Part shown: positions 1 to 9,014 of the stretch, one piece after another | How the letters are laid out: each line of letters begins with the position of its first letter | Position numbering within the stretch: the stretch's first letter is position 1 | From: Stenotrophomonas sp. MYb238 | GTDB taxonomy: Bacteria; Pseudomonadota; Gammaproteobacteria; Xanthomonadales; Xanthomonadaceae | Length of the DNA: 64,000 nt | Assembly (NCBI RefSeq): GCF_009496535.1 | Contig: NZ_WIDL01000002.1 | Coordinates: forward strand, 173,967 to 237,966 | Direction of reading: 5' to 3' | Notes under the pieces: generated by a model | Seen by the model: only the letters and a program-made list of their open reading frames with translations | What the model was told of the DNA's origin: nothing | Databases searched by the model: none | Made by a program: the position numbers and the translations under genes

Positions 1-1
1 C

Positions 2-3000
2 CACCATCGCCTGCGCCGGATCAGCCAGCGCGACATGGTGGCCGGCAGCTGGGTGTTCGACGCGGTGTACGAGTACGACGCGGCGGGCAACCGCTCGCAC
101 GTGGCAGCGCGCTCCGGCTATGGCACTGGTACCGCGCCGGTGGGGGTGATGTATATCGCCAGCAGCGGCCTGCCCAACCGGGCGGTGAGCGCGGGCGTGC
201 CGGTGGACTTCGAGTTGCCGGGCGGCGCGTTCCGTGCGTTGCCGGGAATGACGCTGGGTTATGCGGCCGAGGTGCTGGTCGGCAACAGCTGGGTCGGGCT
301 GTCGCAGCTGGGGCTTTCGATCAACGCCACGACCGGGCGGATTACCGGCACGCCCCAGAACTTGGGCCAGTCCAGCTACACGGTGCGGATCATCGCCACC
401 GACGGCGCCAGCGGCGCTCGGGATGTCGGCCAGTTCCTGCTCGGGGTAGGCAGCGTGCCCACGGTGCTGGCACCGACGCCGGCAAAAGTGACGACCATCG
501 GCGGCACCACGATCCGCCGCGACGAGTCGTGGTACGCCTACGACAGCCTGAACCGCGTGGTGGTGGTCAACGGCACCGTGGATGCCAATGGCCAGGTGGT
601 GGTGGCCGACAACAACCTCAGCTATGGCTACGGCTACGACGCCGCCGGCAACCAGGTAGCCCGCTACTATTTCGGCAACGAAGTAATGCTGGGCGGCAGC
701 TTCGGCGCACGCACCCTGATGCTGGTCCAGCAGGACTATTCGCAGCGCGGTGAACTGCTCAACATCCGCAATGCCAGGCCGTTGTCGGGCTGGGACCTCT
801 CGCCTTATCCCTACGTGGAGCAGCGCAGCTACGATGCGGCGGGCCGTCTGCTGGAGCGCCGCACCTATTACGCCAACGGCGAGACGCGGCAGAAGTTCGG
901 CGGGGAGGAATCGGTGGCCGGCTGGCTGGCGTCGGTGGAGAGCACGACGTACGACGCCGACGGCCGGGTGTTGACCCTGGAGACGCTGCGCCGCCCGGAA
1001 GTGCGCGACCGGGTGAACGACCCGCGCTACAGCCCGATCATCCAGCAGCCGGAGATGATCGATCCCAGCAGCTGGGCCGACCACCAGAACGTGTCCGAGC
1101 TGACCCAGGGCAATCGGATCAGCTACAGCGGCGCGGGACTGGGCTATGACACGGCCGGCCGGGTGAAGGGCTATACCTACCAGAACTGGGGCGATGCGGC
1201 CTACACGCACACCTACACCTATGCGTACGAGGGCTGGGGGAGCTACCAGGAAAAGACGATCACCGGCAGCAGCAGCAACAGCAACTACAAGACGACCACC
1301 AGCACGATGAGCTTCGACCTGGCCGGTCGCCTGCAGGAGATACGGGAGAAGACGGTCGGAGCGACGCTGGACGACCGGCTGCGCACGTTCGCCTACGACG
1401 GCAACGGCATGATCCTGAGCCGCCGCGATGGCACGGTGACCAGCGGCAACGTGTTCCAGCAGAAGAACGCCCAGGGTCAGGTAGCCACGGGCGACGTGCT
1501 GGGCCGGATGAACCAGCGCAACGTGTACGCGACGGGCCAGCAGGTGGCCAGCCTGGACGAGGCGGGCAAGCTGGACGTGCTGAGCCGGCTGACGGCGTTC
1601 AGCAGCAGCGACACCGGGGCCGGCAAGGTGACGGTGCAGGCGGGCGACACGCTGTACACGCTGGCGCAGCGCGTCTACGGCAACGGCAACCTGTGGTACG
1701 TGCTTGCCGAAGCCAATGCGCTCAAGGGCGACAACGACCTGGTGGCGGGAGCGACGTTGAATGCGCCGCAGGTGAAGACCAACAGCAACGACGCCAGCAC
1801 GTTCAAGCCGTACAACCCGGGCGAGATCACCGGGCCGAGCACGCCGAGCCTGCCGTACATCCAGCCGCCGAGCAACAGCGGCTGCGGGACGCTGGGCACG
1901 ATCATCATGGTGGTGGTCGCCGTGGTGGTGACCATCTATACGGCCGGTGTGGCGTCCGGGGCAATGGGCAGTGCGGCGGTAGGCACCGGCGCTGCGGGTA
2001 CGACGGCAGGAGTTACCGCCAGCGCGGCCACGGCGACCGCGGCGGCGGGCACAAGCGGTTTTGCGGCCACGATGTCCACTGGCCTCAGTGCCTTGGCAGG
2101 AGGCTATGGCACCACGGCCATGGTGGTTGGTGCGGGTGCCGGTGCATTTGCCGGCAGCGCCGCCAGCCAGGCGGTGGGCAGCGCGATGGACATGACCAGT
2201 TTCAGCTGGCGCAATGCGTTGCAGGCGGGCGCCTCGGCGGCGGCGGGCGCGTGGATCGGCGGCACCGGGATGATGCAGGGGCTCAATGGCGCACTGGGAG
2301 GCACGCGTTTTGCGCAGGCCGCGGTCAGCGCGGTTGTGGGGCAGATGACCAGCTACGCGGCCAGCAAGGTGGCAGGCGTGGACGCCAGCTTCAGCTGGAG
2401 TCGCATTGCGGTAGGAGCGGTATCGGCGGGCCTGACCGCCACGGCAATGCCGCGCATCGGCACCGCATTCGATATCGACCTGACCACGGCCGGCGGCCAG
2501 TTCGCGGCGGACATGGCCGGTGGTGTCGTCGGCGGGAGCCTGGCCTTGCATGTGGGCCGGCAGTGGGGACTGGGAGGGGACGTCAACTATGGGCGGATTC
2601 TGTCCGATGCGTTCGGCAACGCCTTGGGCAACGCGGCAGGCGGCAAGCACGAGAGGTGGGCGGTGGAGGAGCGGCTGCAGCAGATTCGCGCGGCACAGCA
2701 ACGCCGGGAAGACATGCAGTTCGCTGCCGATCTGATGTCCAACGGTCTGGTCGGGCCTCCCAGGGAGGCGCGGCTGCAGCAGATTCGCTCGGCACAGCAA
2801 CGCCAGGAAGACATGCAGTTCGCTGCCGATCTGATGTCCAACGGTCTAGTCGGGCCTCCCATGCTGATGTTGCTGGGAGGCGGTCAAGCTCCCGGGGAGG
2901 AAAGCTCACACGCGATGCAGGGAGCGACAAACTTGGATACGGTCAACGTCTATCCGGACGTGGACAGGACAAATGCCGCGTGGGCTGAATGGCAGTGGCG

Positions 3001-3934
3001 GCAGGACTACAACGCCTGGGTAGGCAGCAGCCCGCTGTACGCTAAGATTCCGGTGGGGGTGACGGTGGAACAGGCGCACGGGACGTTCTACCAGACCAAT
3101 AGCGGGTGGATGCAGAAGAACCGCCCGGACGACTATGCCAGGGCGTTGGCGGGACCACAGGCCCAAGGCCAGCCGTTGGGCGGTCGCAATGATCTGCGCG
3201 ACCTCCAGGCGATGGGCCGATTCGTGTGGGGCGGTTTCAAGGGGGCAGTGAATGGAATCGCGGGATCGCTGCAGATGGCCCCGGGCCAGCAACTCATGCG
3301 CTGGGCGAGCGGCACCGAAGTCTGGGAGCCGTTTGAACTGAACGGCTCGTTGGAGCAGGCCGGTTCGATTGCCTTTGGCGTGGCCGGGTTGTTTGTCGGG
3401 GGCGGGAGTGGAGCCGTATCCGCCGCCAGGTCGGCTAGACTGGCTTCCGGTGTAGGGATGGCCGAAAGGGTGGAGGTGGTTGCGGCGAGCCGGGCGCGGT
3501 GGGTGGCGGCTCAGGAGAAGGTTCCAGACACTGCGGCCCCCTTCAGTCGGCTTGTAGAAGGCGGCGGATTGCAAGCGCACGAGGCTGCCGGCGGTCACTT
3601 GTTGCTCAAGCACGTCGGTCAGTCTGAATCGCCCCTCATGACACGCCTCGTCAACGAACCAAAGATCAGCGGTTCCTCGTCCTTCTATGATCGTGCAACT
3701 GCAGAATTGGCTACCTCAAGAGCAATCGAGGCGAGACAGACGGAAATTGCGGCGTGGCTCAGCACATCAAAGCCGGGAACTACAATCACCTACAGGTCTG
3801 CTGAGAATGTGGGCATAACGGTAAGTCGTGGCGCCACTAAGGCCGTGGAAACACCTAGCCTGAAGCTAGTGCTGCGCCGCGATCCGACGATGCCAATGGG
3901 TTACAGAATTCACACGGGGTTCCCTGAACAATGA
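2..3934 (+). CDS. Rhs/YD-repeat polymorphic toxin with RNase A-like C-terminal tip (5' partial)
   Basis: The frame is open at the left edge, so the N-terminus lies outside the window. In order it shows an Ig-like (He_PIG type) segment at about nt 160-455, YD/Rhs repeats with recurring YDAAG/YDxxGR motifs at about nt 500-1560, a LysM domain at about nt 1620-1775 (VQAGDTLYTLAQRVYG), a glycine/alanine-rich hydrophobic region at about nt 1885-2330, and a 33-residue tandem duplication. The last ~115 residues (about nt 3590-3930: GGHLLLKHVG, SSFYDRATAE, KLVLRRDP) resemble the bacterial RNase A-like CdiA-CT toxin family. The inferred role is contact-dependent delivery of an RNase into competitors. 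The tip is visibly less GC-rich than the body, as expected for an exchanged cassette. The next gene overlaps the stop by 4 nt and is the likely immunity gene. Toxin activity is inferred from family resemblance. Confidence 0.88.
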   Translation, partial: HHRLRRISQRDMVAGSWVFDAVYEYDAAGNRSHVAARSGYGTGTAPVGVMYIASSGLPNRAVSAGVPVDFELPGGAFRALPGMTLGYAAEVLVGNSWVGLSQLGLSINATTGRITGTPQNLGQSSYTVRIIATDGASGARDVGQFLLGVGSVPTVLAPTPAKVTTIGGTTIRRDESWYAYDSLNRVVVVNGTVDANGQVVVADNNLSYGYGYDAAGNQVARYYFGNEVMLGGSFGARTLMLVQQDYSQRGELLNIRNARPLSGWDLSPYPYVEQRSYDAAGRLLERRTYYANGETRQKFGGEESVAGWLASVESTTYDADGRVLTLETLRRPEVRDRVNDPRYSPIIQQPEMIDPSSWADHQNVSELTQGNRISYSGAGLGYDTAGRVKGYTYQNWGDAAYTHTYTYAYEGWGSYQEKTITGSSSNSNYKTTTSTMSFDLAGRLQEIREKTVGATLDDRLRTFAYDGNGMILSRRDGTVTSGNVFQQKNAQGQVATGDVLGRMNQRNVYATGQQVASLDEAGKLDVLSRLTAFSSSDTGAGKVTVQAGDTLYTLAQRVYGNGNLWYVLAEANALKGDNDLVAGATLNAPQVKTNSNDASTFKPYNPGEITGPSTPSLPYIQPPSNSGCGTLGTIIMVVVAVVVTIYTAGVASGAMGSAAVGTGAAGTTAGVTASAATATAAAGTSGFAATMSTGLSALAGGYGTTAMVVGAGAGAFAGSAASQAVGSAMDMTSFSWRNALQAGASAAAGAWIGGTGMMQGLNGALGGTRFAQAAVSAVVGQMTSYAASKVAGVDASFSWSRIAVGAVSAGLTATAMPRIGTAFDIDLTTAGGQFAADMAGGVVGGSLALHVGRQWGLGGDVNYGRILSDAFGNALGNAAGGKHERWAVEERLQQIRAAQQRREDMQFAADLMSNGLVGPPREARLQQIRSAQQRQEDMQFAADLMSNGLVGPPMLMLLGGGQAPGEESSHAMQGATNLDTVNVYPDVDRTNAAWAEWQWRQDYNAWVGSSPLYAKIPVGVTVEQAHGTFYQTNSGWMQKNRPDDYARALAGPQAQGQPLGGRNDLRDLQAMGRFVWGGFKGAVNGIAGSLQMAPGQQLMRWASGTEVWEPFELNGSLEQAGSIAFGVAGLFVGGGSGAVSAARSARLASGVGMAERVEVVAASRARWVAAQEKVPDTAAPFSRLVEGGGLQAHEAAGGHLLLKHVGQSESPLMTRLVNEPKISGSSSFYDRATAELATSRAIEARQTEIAAWLSTSKPGTTITYRSAENVGITVSRGATKAVETPSLKLVLRRDPTMPMGYRIHTGFPEQ
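2671..2868 (+). repeat. 99-bp in-frame tandem duplication inside the Rhs gene
   Basis: Two adjacent 99-bp units begin at 2671 and 2770 with only a few base differences over the first ~91 bp. Each encodes a 33-residue unit starting RLQQIR(A/S)AQQR and ending NGLVGPP. The unit lies just before the variable C-terminal part. The near identity indicates a recent duplication that kept the frame. Confidence 0.9.
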
Positions 3935-4230
3935 CATCTAGCTACGCAAACCTAGCGGAATTCTTGGCGACTTACTTTCACCAAGACTGGACGAGTGATG
4001 CCGACTCCAGCATGGAGATCGCGCAAATCTATTTGTCTGAGTGGCCGAGACAGGAGGTGTCTCTAGCAATGCAAGAGATCGCACTCCTACTGACTGAGAG
4101 CGAGGATGAGGTCGTTCGCATCATCGATGGCATGGGTTGCTACTTCGTCCCGGCTTCGGAGGGGTACGACTCGGCTGCCGCTTGGCTACGAAGTGTTGAA
4201 GCGCTCATGCGGCAGACTTTGGCGGACTAA
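3931..4230 (+). CDS. CdiI-like immunity protein for the Rhs toxin tip
   Basis: This is a 99-residue, acidic, soluble protein whose ATG lies in an ATGA overlap with the rhs stop codon, the usual layout of a toxin-tip/immunity pair. Motifs such as FHQDW near residues 16-20 and the helical remainder (VSLAMQEIALLL, AAAWLRSVEALM) are typical of CdiI_2-type contact-dependent growth inhibition immunity proteins. It probably binds and neutralises the RNase A-like tip in the cytoplasm. Its base composition is lower in GC than the neighbouring chromosome, like the toxin tip, which supports co-transfer. Family assignment is from remembered sequence character, not a search. Confidence 0.75.
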   Translation: MTSSYANLAEFLATYFHQDWTSDADSSMEIAQIYLSEWPRQEVSLAMQEIALLLTESEDEVVRIIDGMGCYFVPASEGYDSAAAWLRSVEALMRQTLAD

Positions 4231-4241
4231 CGAAGTCCAGT

Positions 4242-4273
4242 CATCACTGCCCGGTAACAATCGGGCAGTGATG
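4242..4273. terminator. Perfect 12-bp inverted repeat after the immunity gene
   Basis: CATCACTGCCCG at 4242-4253 and its exact reverse complement at 4262-4273 enclose an 8-nt loop, 11 bases after the immunity stop. No T-run follows, so it is not a canonical intrinsic terminator. It could be a transcription end, an mRNA stabiliser, or a boundary of the toxin cassette or transposase element. Confidence 0.5.
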
Positions 4274-4444
4274 TTGCAAACGGCGGTGCGGGGTGTCCCG
4301 TCCACGCTGTCCACGAGCAGTTTTTACCCGGCCGATGTTGTGTTTCTTGCCATTCGACGGGGTGTTGTGAGTGCTGCGCAGCTCAATTTCTCATTTTCAT
4401 CGCTCTTTCTTCTACGGTTACCGGCGGGTTTGAGCGGTTCTCTG

Positions 4445-5410
4445 CTAGTCGCGTGTTCTACCCATGGACAGCACCAGCTGTCCGGTAGTCAGCATTGGAC
4501 GTGCACTGGCTTCCCATCGGGGTGGGAAGTGCCAGCCAGTGATCTGACCTTCCCACACGCTTACGAACCATGGTGGGCGCGTGGATTTCGGGGTGCCACT
4601 CCACGCTTCGGCGGGAGTGCGGCCGTCCAGATGCTGATGGGGGCGGGCGTGGTTGTACCAGGCCCGGAATTCCACCAGTTTGATGCGCAGGTCGTCACCG
4701 TTGGCAAGGACGATGCGGTCCAGTTGCTGCTTGAGCGTACCGAAGAATCGCTCGATACGTCCGTTCTGCCAGGGGCAACGCAGCGCCGTGGTTTGCAGGT
4801 GGACGCCCAGCAGTCTCAGGGCCGCCTTCATCGTCCGTGATTTGAAATAGGCTTCGTTATCCACACGGATGCTGCGTGGAACGCCGAATTGACGAAAGGC
4901 GGCAAGCAATTCCAAAAGGAGGGTCAGGCTGCGTTTGTCCGGGAATGCCGTCAGCCGCAGGCACGCCCGGCCGCCATGATCGAGCAGTCCCAGCATCATG
5001 TGCCGATTACCAGAAACATCGCTCTTTCCGGTCAAGTCCATCGCCCATATCCGGTTACGGGGCATTGCCCTCGGTACACGGTGCTTAAGGGACCGCCGTA
5101 ACCGCATGACATCGGCCCGCGACTGGCGCAGCACGTGTGCCACGAAGCTCTTTCCCACGCTTTCCCTGCGTTCACCGAACTGACGGTTGAAACAGTCGGC
5201 CAACGTGCGGCAGCCAAGGCTGGGGGACAGCGCCTTCAAGCGGATCAGCTCGCGCCATACCCAAGGTGGCTTGCGCTGGCTGCGGACAGGTCCGCTGGAT
5301 GGTGGGATGAAGTGCCGCACAGGCCACGACGGCTTCACTTTTCTCCACGCCGGCAAGCGACTAGGCCCCCACACCAGCCATAGTGCGAGCACGACAAGCA
5401 TCAACTCCAT
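4445..5410 (-). mobile_element. DDE integrase-core transposase (IS3/IS481-like, single ORF)
   Basis: This 321-residue protein is convergent to the rhs/immunity pair. An rve/DDE core is visible: WAMDLTGKS supplies the first Asp, IRVDNEAYF the second, and GRIERFFGTLK the Glu. The second Asp and the Glu are separated by 35 residues, the D35E spacing of IS3/IS481-type enzymes. The C-terminal YNHARPHQHLDGRTPAEAW is also typical. The N-terminus is unusual: about 20 hydrophobic residues (MELMLVVLALWLVWG) precede the DNA-binding region, and the true start may be downstream. The frame appears intact. I could not find convincing terminal inverted repeats or a target duplication, so element boundaries are not given. 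Confidence 0.85.
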
Positions 5411-5669
5411 GGCATCCCTCGATATCCATTCGTTCAGGCCGAAATACAGTTGTACATGTCGGAGGATATCGCTGGAACGTTCGGTTGATGATTGCTCTGC
5501 CCGAGCTCCAGCAAGATCGGATCAGTCATTGGTTCTGCGATCTGTGCGTGTCCCCTCATGCTGGGCGTGCCACCGTCAGCTGGTCACGAATGTCTGGGCT
5601 AAACTGCGGCCAGCTTCAGGGGATTTCATGTTGAAGGGCCTGCAGTGTTGCGGGTGATACCTCGTTGGG

Positions 5670-6239
5670 ATGAGTACGATGGAATATGAAGCGCTGGATG
5701 ATGATGAATTGCTGCACCTGTCGCTTGAAGCGATCAACGGCGCGCGTGATGCCGATGCGATGGTGCTGTTGAAAGTGTTGGCCGGTCGCAGCCCAGGGAA
5801 CCCGCTGGCGCACTATCTGCTCGCGGCACAGCATGCCCAGACCGGTCTACTGGAACGTGCTGAACAGGGTTTCAGGCGGGCCGTGGAGTTGGCACCAGAG
5901 TTCACGATGGCGCGGTTCCAGCTGGGGCAGTTGATGCTGGTGAAGGGGGATGGCATGGCGGCAGCGCACGAGTTTCGCCTGGTCCGCTCTGATGATCCGG
6001 CCATTGCCTGCTATGCCGAGGGATTGTGTGCTCTGGCGGAGGAGCGGCAGGCCGAAGCCTTGGCTTCACTGGGGCAAGGGCTGGCGTTGCCCCAGAAGAT
6101 TCCAGCATTGGCGCAGGACATGCAGCAGTTGGCCGACGGGATCGGGGTCACGGCCCTGCCGGAAGAGCGGCAGAGCGATGGCGTGGCCAGCTTGACCGTG
6201 GCCCCTATGCTGTTGTCAAACTACAGCCGTTACAACTGA
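5670..6239 (+). CDS. TPR-type protein at the head of the flagellar-like cluster
   Basis: This 189-residue soluble protein contains at least two tetratricopeptide-like helical repeats (AHYLLAAQHAQTGLLERAEQGFRRAVELAP, in pieces, at about residues 48-78, then FTMARFQLGQLMLVKGD). There is no signal peptide or membrane segment. It is the first gene of the same-strand run that continues into fliQ. TPR proteins beside type III export systems often act as chaperones or assembly factors, so that is the working inference. There is no direct evidence of substrate. An alternative ATG lies three codons downstream at 5679. Confidence 0.7.
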   Translation: MSTMEYEALDDDELLHLSLEAINGARDADAMVLLKVLAGRSPGNPLAHYLLAAQHAQTGLLERAEQGFRRAVELAPEFTMARFQLGQLMLVKGDGMAAAHEFRLVRSDDPAIACYAEGLCALAEERQAEALASLGQGLALPQKIPALAQDMQQLADGIGVTALPEERQSDGVASLTVAPMLLSNYSRYN

Positions 6240-6249
6240 CGGTACCCCT

Positions 6250-6633
6250 GTGGATATCAATCGCCTGACTTCGACGGCCGCGCTGATATCCGCGATCCGG
6301 CGGGACGTCACCTCCAGAACCGGAATGGTCGCTACGGCGGCCAAGAGCGATTCCGTGAGCAAGGGTGAGACAACTGGCCGTGGAGCTCCGGCCATGGCGG
6401 TACTGCGCAGGCAATTGACTGAGCTTGCACGTGAAGTGGATGTCGAGGATCCGGTAGCCGTGCGGCAGGCACGCACGCGTTTCATCCGCGCCGTGTTGCT
6501 GTGGGAGTTTGGTCCGGAGCTGCGGGAACATCCCGAGTGGCGGCCGCTCATGGAGGGGGTGGAGGAGGCGTTGGCTGCGCGTGGCGAGAACGGTGATACG
6601 GAGTTCGTCGCTCTGTTGGCGTCGCTCAAGTAA
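6250..6633 (+). CDS. Hypothetical protein of the flagellar-like cluster
   Basis: This 127-residue protein has a GTG start 10 nt after the preceding gene. I do not recognise a family. The N-terminal ~45 residues are Ser/Thr/Ala-rich and look flexible. The C-terminal two thirds are helical and charged (LRRQLTELAREVDVED, RFIRAVLLWEFGPEL). It has no signal peptide or transmembrane segment. A disordered N-terminus followed by helices is compatible with a type III substrate or a small assembly or regulatory protein of the adjoining system, but this rests only on location. A candidate promoter lies just after its stop. Confidence 0.6.
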   Translation: MDINRLTSTAALISAIRRDVTSRTGMVATAAKSDSVSKGETTGRGAPAMAVLRRQLTELAREVDVEDPVAVRQARTRFIRAVLLWEFGPELREHPEWRPLMEGVEEALAARGENGDTEFVALLASLK

Positions 6634-6645
6634 CGATCGTCGCTA

Positions 6646-6674
6646 TTGACAGCCAGGCCATTGCTTGGTTTAAA
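6646..6674 (+). promoter_or_regulatory. Candidate sigma-70-type promoter ahead of the TPR-fliQ run
   Basis: A perfect TTGACA at 6646-6651 is followed after 17 bp by TTTAAA at 6669-6674, in the 188-bp gap between the 127-residue gene and the next TPR gene. Spacing and -35 match the housekeeping consensus, while the -10 is weaker. This is the largest gap in the run, so it may drive the main operon. Confidence 0.5.
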
Positions 6675-6821
6675 TTTTCGAAGGGGATACACAGCGGGTT
6701 ACGCAAAGGATTGCAGACGCACCCATGGTGCGCAGGCATCCCAAGAGGCGTGGTTCGATGGGGATCATGGGTTGTTGCCTGGCTGCCGCGCATCAGCGTG
6801 AGCGGCGCTCATGGAAGTGCC

Positions 6822-7970
6822 ATGTTGTCGATAGATCGATTGACGCAGTACCTGGCGGTAGACCCATCGAATATCGAATTGGCCGCGGACCTGGCAGAGT
6901 TGTATCTGCGCGGGGGCGATCATTCAGAGGCAGTGCGCGTGTTGCACGGACTCCCTGCATCCTCGCAATCGAGTCCGAGAATCCAATTTCTCCTGGCACA
7001 GTTGGACCTGGCTGCAGGCGGCTACGCCGCGGCCGGAGAGCGCCTGGTGCGATTGCGGGAAAGTGGCCATGATGGTTTGGCCATAGGCCACGATCTGGCG
7101 TTCGCGCTGCTGTGCCAAGGACGCCTGGATGAAGCCCGGGCGGTGCTCTTCGATGTTGATGCCAGGCACCCGAACGAGCCGGTGGTGCATATCGTCCATG
7201 CCCGCATCGAACTATTGGCGGGAAACATGGCTTTGGCCGATCAGTGGCTTGGAAAGGTGCTTGAGGTGATCCCTGCGCACCCGACTGCGCTCGGCCTGAG
7301 GGCGCTCGGCCTTCTGGATACGGGCGATGATGCAGGTGCGCAGGCACTGTCCAGCGCCTGCCTGGCAATCGACCCGGACCAGCACGAAGCCTTGATCACC
7401 GCCGGATCGCTGGCTCTGACCAACCGCCAGTCAGTTCCCGCCGGCGAGTACTTCAGCCGTGCGCTGGCGCGTTTTCCAAATTCCGGGCGGGCGCTGTCAG
7501 GGCTGGGACAGGTACAGATGCTGCAGAACGAGTTGCAGCACGCCGGGCAGACGCTGGCACGGGCCGTTGCCTGCATGCCCGACCATATCGGGACCTGGCA
7601 TGCCTTGGCGTGGACGCAACTGTTGTGCGGTGATGTCGTGGCGGCGGAAGCCAGCTATCGCAGTGCGCTTGCGCTCGATCGGAATTTCGCCGAATCACAT
7701 GGCGGCATCGCGATCGTTGCATTGCTGACGGGCCGTACCGCGGAAGGTGAAGCGAGTATGACACGTGCGCTGAAGCTGGATCCAGGCGCTGTCAGTGGCC
7801 GGTACGCAAAAACACTATGGCTGCAGGACAATCGCAGGGAAGCCGAATCCACTGCATTGTTCGGGGAGCTGATGATGCGCGGCCTATTGCCGGGCATCGA
7901 TGAGCAGGACCCGATGCTGCTGGCGCAGCGGTTGAGGTCTCTCATCACAGTACGCTCGTCGTCACGCTGA
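6822..7970 (+). CDS. Multi-TPR protein of the flagellar-like cluster
   Basis: This is a 382-residue protein made almost entirely of tetratricopeptide-like repeats, for example LAADLAELYLRGGD near the N-terminus, GRALSGLGQVQMLQNELQHA around the middle and ESHGGIAIVALLTGR near the end. I chose the ATG at 6822 because the TPR array begins immediately after it and GGAAG precedes it. The frame is open for another 37 codons upstream, but those look non-coding. It ends 11 nt before fliQ, so it is very probably cotranscribed with the export genes. A scaffold, chaperone or pilotin-like assembly function is plausible but unproven. Confidence 0.75.
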   Translation: MLSIDRLTQYLAVDPSNIELAADLAELYLRGGDHSEAVRVLHGLPASSQSSPRIQFLLAQLDLAAGGYAAAGERLVRLRESGHDGLAIGHDLAFALLCQGRLDEARAVLFDVDARHPNEPVVHIVHARIELLAGNMALADQWLGKVLEVIPAHPTALGLRALGLLDTGDDAGAQALSSACLAIDPDQHEALITAGSLALTNRQSVPAGEYFSRALARFPNSGRALSGLGQVQMLQNELQHAGQTLARAVACMPDHIGTWHALAWTQLLCGDVVAAEASYRSALALDRNFAESHGGIAIVALLTGRTAEGEASMTRALKLDPGAVSGRYAKTLWLQDNRREAESTALFGELMMRGLLPGIDEQDPMLLAQRLRSLITVRSSSR

Positions 7971-7981
7971 AGCGCTCTCAC

Positions 7982-8245
7982 ATGGATGCTGATATCGCGA
8001 TGCAGCTGCTGGCTGACACGCTCATTGCCGCGGCCAAGGTGTCGGCGCCGATACTGGTGGCGACGCTGCTGATCGGTCTGGTCATTTCGGTGGTGCAGGT
8101 CGCCACCCAGGTGCAGGAGATGACCCTCACCTTCATCCCGAAGCTGATTGCCGTGGGAGCGATCTGCTTGTTGCTGGGAGGCTGGATGATCGCCACCACC
8201 GTGGAACTGGCCAAACGCCTGTTCTCCTTCGCCGGGGGGCTTTGA
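7982..8245 (+). CDS. fliQ: Flagellar export apparatus protein FliQ
   Basis: An 87-residue protein with two transmembrane helices, the full length and topology of FliQ/SctS. The first helix region contains PILVATLLIGLVISVVQVATQVQE and TLTFIPKL (given here in pieces), a hallmark of the family. It forms part of the FliPQR export gate in the inner membrane. It starts 11 nt after the TPR gene and ends 4 nt before fliR. Notably, fliP and fliO are not adjacent but sit at the far end of the cluster. Confidence 0.95.
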   Translation: MDADIAMQLLADTLIAAAKVSAPILVATLLIGLVISVVQVATQVQEMTLTFIPKLIAVGAICLLLGGWMIATTVELAKRLFSFAGGL

Positions 8246-8249
8246 GCCG

Positions 8250-9014
8250 ATGGAGGCGATTCAATCCTTCCTGATCCTGTTTGCGCTGGCGAGCCTGCGC
8301 TACCTGCCGGTGACAGTACTTCCGGCATTCTCGCCATTGGCATGGGCGCCGATGACGATACGTATCGTCGTCATGCTGGCATTGGCCTGGTTGGCCGTGC
8401 TTGCACTGCCGGGACAGATCGCCTTCGAGGGCGGCACCGGACGGCTGCTGTTGGCGGTACTGGGGGAACTCATGCTGGGAGCTGTTTTCGGCCTGGCCTT
8501 CTTGTTGCCGAAGGCCGCGCTGCATGGAGCGGGCTGGCTGGTGGACATGCAGGCTGGCCTGGGGGCAGCCACCCTGTTCAATCCATCCGCAGATACCGGA
8601 GCGGAATCATTGCTGGGCCACGCGCTCATGCTGGCGATGACAGTGCTGTTCTTCGTGCTTGATCTGCATCTGCTTTTGTTCCGCACCATGGCGGCCAGCC
8701 TCCAGTGGCTCCCGCTCGGCGGAGGAGGAGTACGACTGGGTGCCGATGCATTCCTCAGGATGCTCGGTACGAGCTTCATCGCCGGGCTGATGCTGGTGGC
8801 GCCGGTCGTCATCGGCTTGTTCTGCGTGGATCTGGGCGTGGGCTATGCGTCGCGGTCCATGCCCCAGGCCAACATGTACTTTCTGGCGTTGCCGGTAAAG
8901 ATCGCTGTTGCCATGGGAATGCTGGCGCTGACGTTGCCCCATCTCCCGGCGTTGATGGGGCGGCTTTTCATCCAGGCGACCGAACAGGTTCCTTCCGTAC
9001 TGGGAGGGCCCTGA
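8250..9014 (+). CDS. fliR: Flagellar export apparatus protein FliR
   Basis: A 254-residue polytopic membrane protein of normal FliR/SctT length, with about six hydrophobic helices and the family features GWLVDMQAGLGAATLFNP at about residues 93-110 and FIAGLMLVAPVVIGLF in the second half. It joins FliP and FliQ in the export gate. Its stop overlaps the flhB start (TGATG at 9012-9016), implying translational coupling. Confidence 0.95.
   Translation: MEAIQSFLILFALASLRYLPVTVLPAFSPLAWAPMTIRIVVMLALAWLAVLALPGQIAFEGGTGRLLLAVLGELMLGAVFGLAFLLPKAALHGAGWLVDMQAGLGAATLFNPSADTGAESLLGHALMLAMTVLFFVLDLHLLLFRTMAASLQWLPLGGGGVRLGADAFLRMLGTSFIAGLMLVAPVVIGLFCVDLGVGYASRSMPQANMYFLALPVKIAVAMGMLALTLPHLPALMGRLFIQATEQVPSVLGGP

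Noticed and set aside
1693-2988. 431-codon + strand frame inside rhs
   Set aside because: Alternate frame of the rhs gene, Arg/Gly/Gln-rich; the rhs frame has clear domains.
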